From Chitinophagaceae bacterium (GTDB lineage: Bacteria > Bacteroidota > Bacteroidia > Chitinophagales > Chitinophagaceae), in the NCBI GenBank assembly GCA_020848815.1, contig JADLHL010000006.1:1-60263 (forward strand): a stretch of 60,263 nucleotides of DNA. Reading direction: 5' to 3'. Of the stretch, positions 1 through 9,724 are shown piece after piece. The translations under genes were made by a program, and so were the position numbers. The notes beneath the pieces were generated by a model, which did not search any database, was not told the DNA's origin, and worked only from the letters and a program-made list of their open reading frames with translations. Position 1 is the first letter of the stretch. Every line of letters starts with the position of its first letter.

Positions 1-57
1 CAACTCTAACCGGCTATCGGTTTTGGTAAATGGTACTGAAATCTTCGGACGGTTCAT
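1..57 (-). CDS. N-terminus of an unidentified protein (partial, leaves the window)
   Basis: On the minus strand an ATG at 55-57 opens a frame that stays open for 19 codons to the window edge; it reads MNRPKISVPFTKTDSRLEL. It lies just beyond the clpC terminator in the same direction. The short basic start resembles the N-termini of small Bacteroidota membrane proteins such as the DUF1648 group, but that is a weak resemblance. Too little is visible to assign a function. Confidence 0.4.
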   Translation of the reverse strand, partial: MNRPKISVPFTKTDSRLEL

Positions 58-60
58 AAC

Positions 61-91
61 ATAAAAAAGCCAGCTGTTTCCAACTGGCTTT
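61..91 (-). terminator. Intrinsic terminator of clpC
   Basis: An 11-bp stem (66-76 with 81-91, one mismatch) contains AAAGCCAG and CTGGCTTT around a TTTC loop. Read on the minus strand it is followed by a run of T (TTTTTT). It lies 21 bases after the clpC stop. Confidence 0.8.
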
Positions 92-111
92 AAAGATAAA
101 TCATGTATGCA

Positions 112-2676
112 TTAGGCTTTGCCTTCTTCTACGGTTGGTTCCGATTCGCGGCTTTTCATGGTAAACACAATCTTCTGATTGTCCTTATCAAAACTGGCTT
201 CGAGCACATCGCCCTGCTTGATGTTCATGTTCAGAATTTCTTCTGCCAGCGGGTCTTCCAAATACTTTTGGATGGCCCTGTGCAGCGGACGTGCACCAAA
301 CTGTGAATCGTAGCCTTTGTCGGCAATGAAGTCTTTGGCTTCTTTGGTGAGTTCCAAACTAAAGCCCAGATTGTTCAATCGCTTCATCACATTCTTCATC
401 AAAATATCGATGATAGAGAAGATGTTTTCTTTCGACAAACTATTGAAGATGATTACATCATCGATACGGTTCAAAAACTCCGGACTGAAGGTGCGCTTCA
501 ATGCTTTTTCAATAACGGCCTTGTTGTTTTCTTCGGCACTTTGCATACGGGTGGCGGTAGCAAAACCAACGCCTTCACCAAAATCTTTTAACTGGCGTAC
601 ACCAATGTTAGATGTCATGATGATAAGGGTGTTTTTAAAATCTACCTTGCGACCGAGGCCATCCGTAAGCTGACCATCATCTAATACTTGCAACAAAATG
701 TTGTAGATATCCGGATGCGCTTTTTCAATTTCATCGAGCAGGATAACGCTGTAAGGTTTACGACGTACTTTCTCGGTGAGTTGTCCGCCTTCTTCGTAGC
801 CTACATATCCCGGAGGCGCACCAATCAAACGGCTTACCGTAAACTTCTCCATGTATTCACTCATGTCGATACGGATGAGTGAATCTTCGCTATCGAACAT
901 GTAACGGGCCAAAGCACGGGCCAGCTCTGTTTTACCTACACCTGTTGGGCCAAGGAAAATGAAAGTACCAATCGGCTTCTTGGGATCTTTTAAACCTACC
1001 CGGTTGCGCTGAATAGCTTTCACTACTTTCAGTATAGCTTCATCTTGTCCGATGACCATGTCCTTCATATCGTCGCTCATGCGGCGTAGCTTCTCTGTTT
1101 CGGCCTGCACCATGCGTTTTACAGGAATGCCGGTCATCATGCTCACCACTTCCGCAATGTTTTCTTCATCTATCGGATAGCGGGCATGCTTGCTGTCTTC
1201 TTCCCATTCGTTCTTGGCTTTTTCCAGTTCTTCGCCAAGGCGTTTTTCGGTATCCCGCAATGAAGCAGCTTCTTCAAAACGTTGGCTTTTTACCACCTTG
1301 TTTTTCTCCAGCTTTATTTCTTCAATGCGTTTTTCCAGGTCCAGAATATTCTGTGGTACGTTGATGTTTTTGAGGTGCACACGGGCTCCTACTTCATCCA
1401 ATACGTCAATGGCTTTGTCGGGCAGCAATCTGTCTGTCATGTACCGATCGCTGAGTTTTACGCAGGCTTCAATGGCTTCATCATTGTAGCTTACGTTATG
1501 GTAGTCTTCGTACTTGCTTTTGATGTTTTGCAGAATCTGAATGGTTTCTTCCACGCTGGGTTGCTCCACAATCACTTTTTGAAAACGACGATCGAGGGCT
1601 CCATCTTTTTCAATGTGCATGCGGTACTCATCCAGGGTTGAAGCACCAATGCACTGGAGTTCGCCACGGGCCAACGCAGGCTTAAAGATGTTGGAAGCAT
1701 CCAGTGAACCACTGGCACCACCAGCACCAACGATGGTATGAATTTCATCGATGAACAAAATAACATCTCTGTTCTTTTCGAGTTCGTTCATGATGGCCTT
1801 CATGCGTTCTTCAAACTGACCACGATATTTTGTGCCAGCAACCAATGCAGCCAGGTCCAAACTAATCACTCTTTTGTCGAACAACACACGGCTTACTTTG
1901 CGCTGCACAATGCGCAGTGCCAAACCTTCCACAATGGCGGTTTTACCCACACCGGGTTCACCAATTAGAATGGGGTTGTTCTTTTTACGGCGAGATAAAA
2001 TTTGTGACACCCGTTCTATCTCTGCTTCACGCCCCACAATGGGATCCAATGTGCCTTGCTCTGCCAGGCGGGTGATATCGCGGCCAAAGTTGTCGAGCAC
2101 AGGTGTTTTGCTTTTTTGCGCACCACCTTGCTGCTGGCGTTGTTTGGATGCACCAGCACCATAACCGCTGCCTTTTTTCTCCTCTTCAAAATCATCGTTA
2201 TCGTCGTCGGAGTATTCGGCACGGGTGTTGAAATCGCTGTTGAGTAATACGCCCAATTCATTTTTGAAAACATCGTAGTCTACTTCATACTGCATCAGTA
2301 TTTGTGTAGCAATATTTTCTTTGTTTTTCAAAATGCTCAGCATCAGGTGTTCGCTTTCTACGGTGCCACTCTTTAGCGATTTTGCTTCGAGTACCGTTAC
2401 ACGAATCACTTTTTCTGCCTGCTTGGTGAGCGGCAGGCTGTTGATGTTGGCAATATTTTTTCCTGTTTTATCCCGCACGGCCAGTTCTACTTCCTTGCGC
2501 AATTCGTACAGGTCTACGTTCAATTGTTTCAGCACTTTGATAGCTGTGTTTTCGCCGTCTCTTATCAGGCCAAGCAACAGATGCTCGGTGCCAATAAAAT
2601 CATTGCCCAACCTCAATGCCTCTTCTCTGCTGTAGGAAATTATTTCCTTTACCTGTGGTGAAAAATTACCGTCCAT
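112..2676 (-). CDS. clpC: ClpC-type AAA+ protease ATPase
   Basis: An 854-residue HSP100 unfoldase that should feed unfolded proteins into ClpP in the cytoplasm. Residues 1-145 hold the double Clp-N repeat. An acidic, Gly/Gln-rich linker covers about 150-190. The first AAA+ domain has Walker A GEPGVGKT at 239-246. A UVR-type coiled segment sits in the middle. The second AAA+ domain has GPTGVGKT and the VGF tripeptide (in GEGVGFAT) that docks on ClpP. Length and domain order are typical of ClpC, and the UVR motif separates it from ClpA and ClpB. It has its own terminator and no partner such as mcsA/mcsB next to it. A possible promoter box TAATATTG (7 of 8 bases of the Bacteroidota box) lies about 30 bases upstream of the ATG. 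Confidence 0.97.
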   Translation of the reverse strand: MDGNFSPQVKEIISYSREEALRLGNDFIGTEHLLLGLIRDGENTAIKVLKQLNVDLYELRKEVELAVRDKTGKNIANINSLPLTKQAEKVIRVTVLEAKSLKSGTVESEHLMLSILKNKENIATQILMQYEVDYDVFKNELGVLLNSDFNTRAEYSDDDNDDFEEEKKGSGYGAGASKQRQQQGGAQKSKTPVLDNFGRDITRLAEQGTLDPIVGREAEIERVSQILSRRKKNNPILIGEPGVGKTAIVEGLALRIVQRKVSRVLFDKRVISLDLAALVAGTKYRGQFEERMKAIMNELEKNRDVILFIDEIHTIVGAGGASGSLDASNIFKPALARGELQCIGASTLDEYRMHIEKDGALDRRFQKVIVEQPSVEETIQILQNIKSKYEDYHNVSYNDEAIEACVKLSDRYMTDRLLPDKAIDVLDEVGARVHLKNINVPQNILDLEKRIEEIKLEKNKVVKSQRFEEAASLRDTEKRLGEELEKAKNEWEEDSKHARYPIDEENIAEVVSMMTGIPVKRMVQAETEKLRRMSDDMKDMVIGQDEAILKVVKAIQRNRVGLKDPKKPIGTFIFLGPTGVGKTELARALARYMFDSEDSLIRIDMSEYMEKFTVSRLIGAPPGYVGYEEGGQLTEKVRRKPYSVILLDEIEKAHPDIYNILLQVLDDGQLTDGLGRKVDFKNTLIIMTSNIGVRQLKDFGEGVGFATATRMQSAEENNKAVIEKALKRTFSPEFLNRIDDVIIFNSLSKENIFSIIDILMKNVMKRLNNLGFSLELTKEAKDFIADKGYDSQFGARPLHRAIQKYLEDPLAEEILNMNIKQGDVLEASFDKDNQKIVFTMKSRESEPTVEEGKA

Positions 2677-2890
2677 ATGTGTGCTCTCCTGTTGCTTACA
2701 ATATTAAAGATTATTTTCGGGGCTCAATCCTTTGCTGAAATACACATGTTGTGAATTAAGGAACAACCTCCACAACCTGCCCGTTTCAACATTCACGATG
2801 CCGGTTGAATGCATTACGATTCAGGAACAATTTAGGTTGTGAAGGAATCGGTAATCCTGAAAAGCGGCAACAACTTATACACCGTTGTTT

Positions 2891-3274
2891 ATGAACGTCA
2901 AATTAGATACCAAGGAAAAATTTCACGAAATCAGCCTCCTCGATGGCGTATTAACTGCTAATATGACAGCCGACTTTGCCGAAATGCTGTCTGTTGTACA
3001 AAAACAACCGCCATTTAATGTAGTGCTGTCATTGGAGCAGGTGCAGGAAGTACATGCAGATATGCAGCAGGCACTGGCGCAGGCTCAACAAGCTTACTAT
3101 GAGCTCAACTATTCTTTTGTGATTTGCTGCATGCAGCCAGCTGTAGAAGAAGCGTTTGACAAAGCCGAACTCCTGGAAATGATGAACGTAACGCCTACCC
3201 TGAGCGAAGCCTGGGACATTGTGCAAATGGAAGAAATTGAGCGGGAACTGATGGGCGATTTTGATGCGGAATAA
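2891..3274 (+). CDS. STAS-like domain protein (anti-sigma antagonist fold)
   Basis: A 127-residue soluble protein. I place the start at ATG 2891 (MNVKLDTKEK), not the TTG two codons earlier. The alternating strand-helix pattern, the central NVVLSL strand and the acidic C-terminal tail match small STAS proteins that Bacteroidota carry next to RNase Z. In SpoIIAA-type antagonists a phosphorylated Ser lies in a DSS motif after the central strand. Here the equivalent stretch reads EVHADMQQ, so no phosphorylatable Ser is obvious. A scaffold or non-switching role is therefore more likely than a classical partner switch; this is inference. It is followed 73 bases later by rnz in the same direction. 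Confidence 0.65.
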   Translation: MNVKLDTKEKFHEISLLDGVLTANMTADFAEMLSVVQKQPPFNVVLSLEQVQEVHADMQQALAQAQQAYYELNYSFVICCMQPAVEEAFDKAELLEMMNVTPTLSEAWDIVQMEEIERELMGDFDAE

Positions 3275-3347
3275 TTCATATCCGTTTTTTGCAGCATACG
3301 CAGCCGATTGATTGTCATTTGCATTTACCCACTACACTGCACCGCTT

Positions 3348-4274
3348 ATGTACGGACTCACCATTCTCGGCAACAACTCGGCTATTCCTGCGTATGATCG
3401 TCACCCCACAGCACAGGCCCTGTATTGGAACGACGAAGTGTTTTTGATTGATTGTGGAGAGGGTACACAAATGCAGCTTACCCAATACAAAATCCGCCGG
3501 GGCAAAATCAACCACATTTTTATCAGTCATTTGCATGGCGATCATTATTTCGGACTCATTGGCCTCATTACTTCCTTTGGATTGATGGGCAGGGAACAGC
3601 CGCTGCATATTTATGCACCGGCCGGTTTGGAACAAATTATCCATTTTCAGTTACAGGTTGCCGATACTACGCTCCCATTTGATTTGCAGATACATACTAT
3701 TGAAACTGCCGGCACATTACTTAGCAACAAGCATGTGCGGGTGGACTGTTTTCCGGTAAAGCACCGCATTCCTTGTTTTGGCTTCCGCTTTACGGAGCAA
3801 AAAGCACCCCGGACTTTACTTAAGGAAAAAGCTGTGGCCGCAGGCATACCGCAATACTTCTACAACCGCCTGAAGCTGGGTGAAGATTACATCAACAAAA
3901 ATGGCGAAGTAATACTGAACGAAACAGTAACTACTGCAGCGCCAGCACCATTGAGCTATGCTTATTGCGCCGATACGGTGTACCTGCCGGAAATATCCGT
4001 TCATCTGCAACAGGTTACATTGATGTACCACGAAGCCACTTTTTTGCAAGATTTGGAAGAAAGAGCCGCAGCCCGTTTTCACAGCACCAGCAAACAAGCC
4101 GCTATGATGGCGCAGCAATGCCAGCCACAGCGATTACTCATCGGTCATTTCAGTAGTAAGTACGAAGACTTGCAGGAGTTTGAAGATGAAGCCCGAGCAG
4201 TATTTCCTACAACAGATTTGGCAATTGAAGGCGTTACTTATTTGCTGCGCCGTTCAGCCGAAGCAGGTAGCTAA
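3348..4274 (+). CDS. rnz: Ribonuclease Z (tRNA 3' endonuclease)
   Basis: A metallo-beta-lactamase fold nuclease that trims the 3' trailer of tRNA precursors. The start is taken at ATG 3348, giving 308 residues, the usual size for bacterial RNase Z; an upstream TTG at 3312 would add 12 unconserved residues. The Zn-binding HLHGDH is at residues 61-66. The later ligands and signatures HRIPCFGFRF, HEATF and GHFSSKY are all present, so the enzyme should be active. The 3' end overlaps the convergent esterase gene by 41 bases. It probably shares a transcript with the STAS-like gene. Confidence 0.95.
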   Translation: MYGLTILGNNSAIPAYDRHPTAQALYWNDEVFLIDCGEGTQMQLTQYKIRRGKINHIFISHLHGDHYFGLIGLITSFGLMGREQPLHIYAPAGLEQIIHFQLQVADTTLPFDLQIHTIETAGTLLSNKHVRVDCFPVKHRIPCFGFRFTEQKAPRTLLKEKAVAAGIPQYFYNRLKLGEDYINKNGEVILNETVTTAAPAPLSYAYCADTVYLPEISVHLQQVTLMYHEATFLQDLEERAAARFHSTSKQAAMMAQQCQPQRLLIGHFSSKYEDLQEFEDEARAVFPTTDLAIEGVTYLLRRSAEAGS

Positions 4275-5376
4275 AAAAAGAGGGTAATTGTTTGCGCCAG
4301 GCGGCTTCGTTGTGCTGCGCCTGTGGCGAAATAATTTCAACCAATGATGTTGGTTTTCCTTGTTTGGCCAATGCAGTCATGCGTTGCATCTCGGGCACCA
4401 TGGTTTCGCCTTCCAAGCCGCCGGCATAAAAGAACAGCCGCTTTTTCCGAAAAACTTTTTGCAGCTGATGGGCTGCATTGAAAATTTCAGGAGCTGTCCA
4501 GTATGCAGGAGAAAAAATACCTGCACCAGCAAAATGTTGAGGCGCTTGCAATACAGCCTGAGTACTGATAAGTCCGCCCATGCTGCTGCCTGCTATCCAT
4601 GTATTCGAAGCTTTAGTATTGGTACGATAATGTGCATCTACCCAGGGCTTCAATGTATCCGTAATCCATTGCACAAATGCACGTCCGTCGGCTTTGCCAA
4701 AACGGGGATGGTCATATGGATTGTATTCATTCAGCCGTAGCGGGCCTGCATGATCAATACCAACTACAATCATTGACTTACCTGTGGCTAGAAAAATGGA
4801 ATCGAGTACTTCATCCACCTGCCATTCGCCAAAGCTTCCCGATGTTACATCAAAGAGGTTTTGACCATCCATCATGTACAACACCGGATACTTGTTGTTG
4901 CCCTGCGTATAATCGGGTGGCAAATACAAACGAATGGTTTTGTTTTCTCCCTTTCGTTGTACAGCAGCAGGTAATATATGTACATTGGCAGAAGCTGTTG
5001 AAACAATGGGCTTGCCTGCATGCAAGTGCTGAAAGCTTTCAATACGAATTGTAACGCTTGTGTCTTTCAGCAATTTGATGATGCGGTTGTTGATGCCTCC
5101 ACCGTTACTGGTACATTCTACTTTTTCCCAGCTACCCAAAGTGCATTTAAACTCCAGCAATGCAGCAGCAGTAGCTTGTATGCGCAGCTCTCCCTGATTA
5201 TTAAAACGATAGTTACTGTCTTTCGGATTCCAACCATTGAAATTGCCGGCAACAAATATTTGTTCTGCTGAAATGCCCTGCGGCAAATCTTTCAGCGAAA
5301 GCAAAAGGGTTTGTGCCCACCCGTTGGTTTGCACAAACCCCATCCAGACCAGTAAGGTCAATATTGCTTTATTCAC
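4234..5376 (-). CDS. Exported esterase with N-terminal E-set (CBM48-like) domain
   Basis: A 380-residue alpha/beta hydrolase of the Fes/IroE/EstD group. A signal peptide ends near TNGWAQ (about residue 22). Residues 35-110 form an E-set domain with the IFVAGNFNGWNP signature of glycogen-binding-like modules. The hydrolase domain covers about 135-370, with YMMDGQNLF and the nucleophile elbow GSSMGG (Ser265). Family members hydrolyse acyl esters or siderophore esters; the substrate cannot be read here. The start is a GTG at 5374-5376 directly after the dapA stop, so it is probably translated by coupling with dapA. The 3' end runs 41 bases into rnz on the other strand. Confidence 0.8.
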   Translation of the reverse strand: MNKAILTLLVWMGFVQTNGWAQTLLLSLKDLPQGISAEQIFVAGNFNGWNPKDSNYRFNNQGELRIQATAAALLEFKCTLGSWEKVECTSNGGGINNRIIKLLKDTSVTIRIESFQHLHAGKPIVSTASANVHILPAAVQRKGENKTIRLYLPPDYTQGNNKYPVLYMMDGQNLFDVTSGSFGEWQVDEVLDSIFLATGKSMIVVGIDHAGPLRLNEYNPYDHPRFGKADGRAFVQWITDTLKPWVDAHYRTNTKASNTWIAGSSMGGLISTQAVLQAPQHFAGAGIFSPAYWTAPEIFNAAHQLQKVFRKKRLFFYAGGLEGETMVPEMQRMTALAKQGKPTSLVEIISPQAQHNEAAWRKQLPSFFSYLLRLNGAANK

Positions 5377-6246
5377 TTACAATAAGCTTTTCAGTTTTGG
5401 CATGTGCACTGCACTCAGCGGCACCAATGGCAAACGAAGGTGGTTGCTAATAATGCCCATTTCACTCAAAAATGCTTTTACACCTGCAGGATTGTTTTCT
5501 ACAAAGCACATGTCCATTTTTTCGAGGAGACTGTTTTGCAAAGGACGAGCTTCTGCAAACTGACCATTGAGGCACATGTGCACCAATTGGCTGAATTGTG
5601 CAGGATGGCTGTTGGCAATCACACTAATCACACCATCAAAACCACAGGCAATGAGCGGCATGGTTACATGATCGTCGCCGCTGATGAGCAAGAAGCCTTC
5701 CGGACGATTTTTGATGAGGTGCATGGCTTGCACCATGTTGCCGCTGGCTTCTTTGGTACCAATCACTTTGCCCGGAAAATCGTTGGCCAACCGAATGGTG
5801 GTTTCTGCACTTATGTTGGATGAAGTACGACCCGGTACATTGTACAAAATCACCGGCTTAGGCGATGCATTGGCAATAGCTGCATAATGCTGGTAAATAC
5901 CTTCCTGAGAAGGCTTGCTGTAATAAGGGCTCACACTCAACACTGCCGTTACAGCATCCAAAGGCCAAGTGGCCAATTTGCGCAACACTTCTTGAGTATT
6001 ATTGCCACCAATACCAACCACTACCGGCACACGGCCCGCCACGGTTTTCAAAGTAAAATCGAGTACAGCGAGTTGCTCTTCTTCAGAAAGTGTAGCTACT
6101 TCTCCTGTAGTGCCTAGTGTTACTACGTAATCGGCTTTACCGCGAAGAACATATTCAATGAGTCTTTCGAGGGCTGCATAATCTACAGCCATATCTTGCT
6201 GGAAAGGTGTAACAAGGGCTACACCCACACCTTTTAATTGTTGCAT
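5377..6246 (-). CDS. dapA: 4-hydroxy-tetrahydrodipicolinate synthase
   Basis: Condenses pyruvate with aspartate semialdehyde, the first committed step to diaminopimelate and lysine. The 289 residues carry the class I aldolase signatures: LGTTGE (Thr46-Thr47), the YNVPGRT tyrosine (Tyr135) and the Schiff-base lysine in GTKEASGN (Lys165). It sits 36 bases after accA and abuts the esterase, which suggests an accA-dapA-esterase transcript. It links to murF in this window because diaminopimelate is a wall precursor. Confidence 0.96.
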   Translation of the reverse strand: MQQLKGVGVALVTPFQQDMAVDYAALERLIEYVLRGKADYVVTLGTTGEVATLSEEEQLAVLDFTLKTVAGRVPVVVGIGGNNTQEVLRKLATWPLDAVTAVLSVSPYYSKPSQEGIYQHYAAIANASPKPVILYNVPGRTSSNISAETTIRLANDFPGKVIGTKEASGNMVQAMHLIKNRPEGFLLISGDDHVTMPLIACGFDGVISVIANSHPAQFSQLVHMCLNGQFAEARPLQNSLLEKMDMCFVENNPAGVKAFLSEMGIISNHLRLPLVPLSAVHMPKLKSLL

Positions 6247-6282
6247 AATGTTTTTGATTTTTTGCTTGTGCTGTTGAAATAC

Positions 6283-7266
6283 TTAAGCAACAGGATGCAC
6301 TTCATAGAAGCCCATGTTGCCGAATTTTTTGATTCGCTGGCTCACCCGCTGTTCTGCGGGCACCTGTTTAAGCTCACGAATCATCGGCAGCAATGTGTCT
6401 TTCAAATATTGGGCAGCCAAATCATAATCCCAGTGGGCACCGCCCACAGGTTCTTTTACCACACCATCCACCAGGCCAAATTCGAGCATGTGGTCGCTGG
6501 TGAGTTTCAGTTGTTCGGCAGCAGTTTCTTTTTTCTCCCAGCTGCGCCACAAAATGGAGCTGCAACTTTCGGGGCTGATAACGGTGTACCAGGTGTTTTC
6601 CAACATCAGTACTTTATCGCCCACACCAATGCCCATGGCGCCACCGCTGGCCCCCTCGCCTATCACCACGCAAATCACGGGTACTTTCAGGCGGAGCATT
6701 TCATAAATATTGCGGGCAATGGCTTCACCCTGGCCCCGTTCTTCGGCTTCAATGCCGGGAAAAGCGCCAGGTGTGTCAACCAACGTAATAATGGGCTTGT
6801 CGAATTTTTCAGCCAGCTTCATCAGGCGCAACGCTTTGCGATAGCCTTCGGGGTTGGCCATACCAAAATTGCGTTCCTGGCGCATTTTGGTGTTGATACC
6901 TTTTTGCTGACCAATAATCATCACCGTTTCGCCGTCGAGTTTGGCAAAACCACCAACGATGGCTTTGTCATCTTTTACGTTGCGGTCGCCGTGTAGCTCC
7001 ACAAAGTCGGTGGTCATTTTCTGAATGTACTTCAGCGTATATGGCCTGTCCGGATGCCGGCTCAGCTGTACTTTTTGCCAGCTGGTGAGGTTCTCGGTAA
7101 TTTCTTTTCGTTTATCTACAATGGATTGTTCCAACTGTGCAATCACAGCGGTATAATCAACGCTCTTATTTTTTTCAGCATTTTTCTTGTTCACTTCAAT
7201 TTGCTCATACAGTTCTTTGATGGGCGTTTCGAAGTCGAGGAATTGCCTGTTTGGATACTGGGGCAT
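6283..7266 (-). CDS. accA: Acetyl-CoA carboxylase carboxyltransferase subunit alpha
   Basis: A 327-residue AccA. With AccD it transfers the carboxyl group from carboxybiotin to acetyl-CoA to make malonyl-CoA for fatty acid synthesis. The sequence includes the helical N-terminal region, [30 protein letters not shown] and the oxyanion-forming [15 protein letters not shown]. The other ACC subunits are not in the window. It is the first gene of a probable accA-dapA-esterase operon. A loose promoter match, TAATTTTA, lies about 38 bases upstream of the ATG. Confidence 0.97.
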   Translation of the reverse strand: MPQYPNRQFLDFETPIKELYEQIEVNKKNAEKNKSVDYTAVIAQLEQSIVDKRKEITENLTSWQKVQLSRHPDRPYTLKYIQKMTTDFVELHGDRNVKDDKAIVGGFAKLDGETVMIIGQQKGINTKMRQERNFGMANPEGYRKALRLMKLAEKFDKPIITLVDTPGAFPGIEAEERGQGEAIARNIYEMLRLKVPVICVVIGEGASGGAMGIGVGDKVLMLENTWYTVISPESCSSILWRSWEKKETAAEQLKLTSDHMLEFGLVDGVVKEPVGGAHWDYDLAAQYLKDTLLPMIRELKQVPAEQRVSQRIKKFGNMGFYEVHPVA

Positions 7267-7326
7267 ACTTGTTTTAGTTTACCTACGTATTAGATTGGGG
7301 CGGTAAAATTAAGGGTTGACGTATAG

Positions 7327-7361
7327 AATAAAACAGGCGGATTAACTTAATCCGCCTGTTT
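7327..7361 (-). terminator. Intrinsic terminator after the EnvC-like gene
   Basis: Perfect arms AAACAGGCGGATTAA (7331-7345) and its complement (7347-7361) form a long hairpin, followed on the minus strand by TTTTATT. It separates the EnvC-like gene from accA. Confidence 0.85.
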
Positions 7362-7394
7362 AGGGTAAATGTGTAAAAACCTTTATACGAAGCC

Positions 7395-8729
7395 TTACCT
7401 GCGGCGCAGCCATGCTTCAGGGTTTTGTGTGCCCTTATCCGTGTCAATCTGGAAGCTTACTTCGCCAACGCCTTCATCATTCAGGCCGGCACGACCTATG
7501 ACTTGTCCGGGACTTACCTTTTGACCTTTGCTTACAGAAACGCCTTGCAGGTTGCTGTATGTAGTAAAATATTTACCATGTTTTACCATCACTACTTGAC
7601 GGTCGCCTACGTTGAATACCGAATTTACTTCGCCATCAAACACCGCTTTTACAGGTGAGCCGACGTTTACTTCCATGGTAATGCCATCACTAGGCACTTC
7701 AATCGGCCGAGATCCAAAACCGGGAATCAAATTGTTACCCCATTTCAGCGTTACTACACACTTATCTACCGGCCATGGCAGGCTTCCTCTGTTTTCTTCA
7801 AACTGTTGAGACCGAATTAATCCTTCGGGTGTATTTTCTAAAACAGAAGTTTCCCGTTTTTTTACAGGTGTTGTAGCGGTAGGTGTTGCGGGTTTTGTAC
7901 CCGTTGGTTTGGTAGCAGTAGCATTGGTACCAGCTGTAGCATTGGTATTGTTTTTTGCCGCTTCAGCTTTTAGTCGGGCAGCTTCTTCTCTTTCTTTTTT
8001 TAGTGCAGCTTCTTTTTCCCGCTTAATAACCGCTGCAATGGCGTTCTGCAATTGCTTCCGTTCTTTTTCGCGGTTAGCCAGCATATTGCGCAGCTGTTTT
8101 TCCTGACTGGAATATTGTGCTACTATTTTGTCTTTCTCCTTCTTCTCTTCTTCCAGTTCCGATTTTTGTTTGCCTTCCAAATCGAGAGCTTTTGTTTTCT
8201 CGAGCCGTTTGCCGGAGAGGCTGGCAATTTTTTCTTCCAGTAACTTTTGCGTATTTAAGATATCGCCAGCTTTCTGAGCTCTGTAGCTACGGTATATTTT
8301 GAGATAAGAAACCCTTTTTAATGCATCGGCAAAGCTGCCGGCAGAAAAAAGGAAGTTGAGAAAATCGTAATTACTGCGGTTTTTATAGGCATATACCACA
8401 CTTTGCGCATACTGATCTTTCAGGGTTGCGAGTTCTTGCTTGAGTGTATCTATTTCCCGGTAAGTTTTAATGATGTCTTTTTCTACATAATACACTTCAC
8501 CCTTAATGTTTTGAATCACTTGATTGCGGATGTTGATCTTTTTTTCGATACCACGGAGCACCCCCAACGAAGCTTTTTTATTCTTCTGTGCCTCGGCCAA
8601 ATCTTGCTTTACATCTTCAATTTCTTTGAGCAGTTGCTGCGTTTTGCGCTGCAGTTCTTCTTTCGATTGTTGCTGCGCCACAGCAGAAAGAGATAGCAAC
8701 AACAAACAAGCAGTGATCATACGTAGCAT
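7395..8729 (-). CDS. EnvC-like murein hydrolase activator (degenerate LytM/M23)
   Basis: A periplasmic coiled-coil protein with a C-terminal LytM (M23) domain. I choose ATG 8727-8729 (MLRMITACLL), which gives a clean signal peptide ending AVAQ; the upstream 22 codons look spurious. A long coiled coil rich in Lys, Glu and Gln covers about residues 20-250. A Thr/Ala/Lys-rich linker follows, then the LytM domain over the last 115 residues. Active M23 enzymes have an HxxxD site and a terminal HxH. Here the equivalent places read GFGSRPIEV and EVSFQI, so the zinc ligands are missing. That is the EnvC/NlpD state, which activates amidases instead of cutting wall itself. It follows a DUF4292 lipoprotein gene by 74 bases, and I recall this pair as recurrent in Bacteroidota. 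Confidence 0.85.
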   Translation of the reverse strand: MLRMITACLLLLSLSAVAQQQSKEELQRKTQQLLKEIEDVKQDLAEAQKNKKASLGVLRGIEKKINIRNQVIQNIKGEVYYVEKDIIKTYREIDTLKQELATLKDQYAQSVVYAYKNRSNYDFLNFLFSAGSFADALKRVSYLKIYRSYRAQKAGDILNTQKLLEEKIASLSGKRLEKTKALDLEGKQKSELEEEKKEKDKIVAQYSSQEKQLRNMLANREKERKQLQNAIAAVIKREKEAALKKEREEAARLKAEAAKNNTNATAGTNATATKPTGTKPATPTATTPVKKRETSVLENTPEGLIRSQQFEENRGSLPWPVDKCVVTLKWGNNLIPGFGSRPIEVPSDGITMEVNVGSPVKAVFDGEVNSVFNVGDRQVVMVKHGKYFTTYSNLQGVSVSKGQKVSPGQVIGRAGLNDEGVGEVSFQIDTDKGTQNPEAWLRRR

Positions 8730-8803
8730 AGGCTTCAATTTGAATGGGTGGTATACAGAAATGTGAAGGATGATGCAACTGAAACGATGAGACATCGCCA
8801 GTA

Positions 8804-9622
8804 TTACTTGGCCGTATAATTTTTAGGAATTGTGAAGGGAAATGTTTGAACCTCGTCGAAGGTTACCTGCTTAAACTCCAGCAACACATCCAGCTTCGAT
8901 TTTTCGGTAACGGTAATGGCCCGCATATTGCTGAACATGCGGTTTTGCAATTGCCCGTAGTTGGTAAACGTGATACTGCAGGTACGGTTGCGCAACTCAT
9001 CCACATCATCTAGTTTGCTGTGCAGTATGATGTTAGAAGCGGTATCTACCGTTACCAGGTGCTTAAAATATTCGCCGGTACTCAATGCCATCAATGTATT
9101 GCCCGTGGTTTTAAATGAATTGATATTTTGAGGAAAATACACAGGATTCCCGATTATGAGATCCTGTAACACGGTAAAATCCACAGGCAGTTGCACAATT
9201 TCTTTCAGGTACTCTACACTTCGGGCTGCAATCGTTTTTTCCAGCTTGTCCATTACCCAAACCGAATCGGGACGTACCAAAATGCGAAAGCCTTCGATGC
9301 CCAATGCGCCGGTGATGGAAATCCACATCAGGCTGTCTTTTTTAATGCGGATAAAAGCGGTAGCATTGGTATTCTTACCCTTGCTGTCGTTGAAGTCAAT
9401 TTTTACTTTTCCCAGAAAATAATTGAAATCAATTTTATTGCTGTGCACCCTGTCGTAAATGACTTTTTTAATGGCCCCCGAATCCACTTCGGGATGGGTA
9501 ACGGGTGTAACTGCAGAGGAATCTACTTTTTGAATGGCTGTTTGTATTTGCTTTGGTGCTTTGCAAGATGCAAGCAGCAACAGACAAGCTACGCAGCCGA
9601 AGAATATATTTCGCAATGACAT
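8804..9622 (-). CDS. DUF4292 family outer-membrane lipoprotein
   Basis: A 272-residue lipoprotein. The start is ATG 9620-9622 (MSLRNIFFGC), not the TTG nine codons upstream. The lipobox LLASC places the lipidated Cys at residue 20. The body has alternating beta strands like LolB/LolA-type folds; motifs include ATAFIRIKKDSLMWIS and a terminal FPFTIPKNY. DUF4292 proteins are restricted to Bacteroidota and have no established function; a role in lipoprotein or LPS handling has been suggested by fold only. It precedes the EnvC-like gene in the same direction. A near-match promoter box CATATTTG (9646-9653) lies 23 bases upstream. Confidence 0.8.
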   Translation of the reverse strand: MSLRNIFFGCVACLLLLASCKAPKQIQTAIQKVDSSAVTPVTHPEVDSGAIKKVIYDRVHSNKIDFNYFLGKVKIDFNDSKGKNTNATAFIRIKKDSLMWISITGALGIEGFRILVRPDSVWVMDKLEKTIAARSVEYLKEIVQLPVDFTVLQDLIIGNPVYFPQNINSFKTTGNTLMALSTGEYFKHLVTVDTASNIILHSKLDDVDELRNRTCSITFTNYGQLQNRMFSNMRAITVTEKSKLDVLLEFKQVTFDEVQTFPFTIPKNYTAK

Positions 9623-9724
9623 ACGGTTCAATGGGAGGTTCGTTCGCAAATATGCGGCAATGTGGCAGCACCTTGTGTTAAAAGGTTATTCAGCCTGCGT
9701 GGAAAGCCTTGCTGTAACGGAGAT

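Noticed and set aside
6238-6996. A 252-codon open frame on the plus strand
   Set aside because: It lies opposite accA and is His/Phe/Asn-rich with no family features; a shadow of the real gene.
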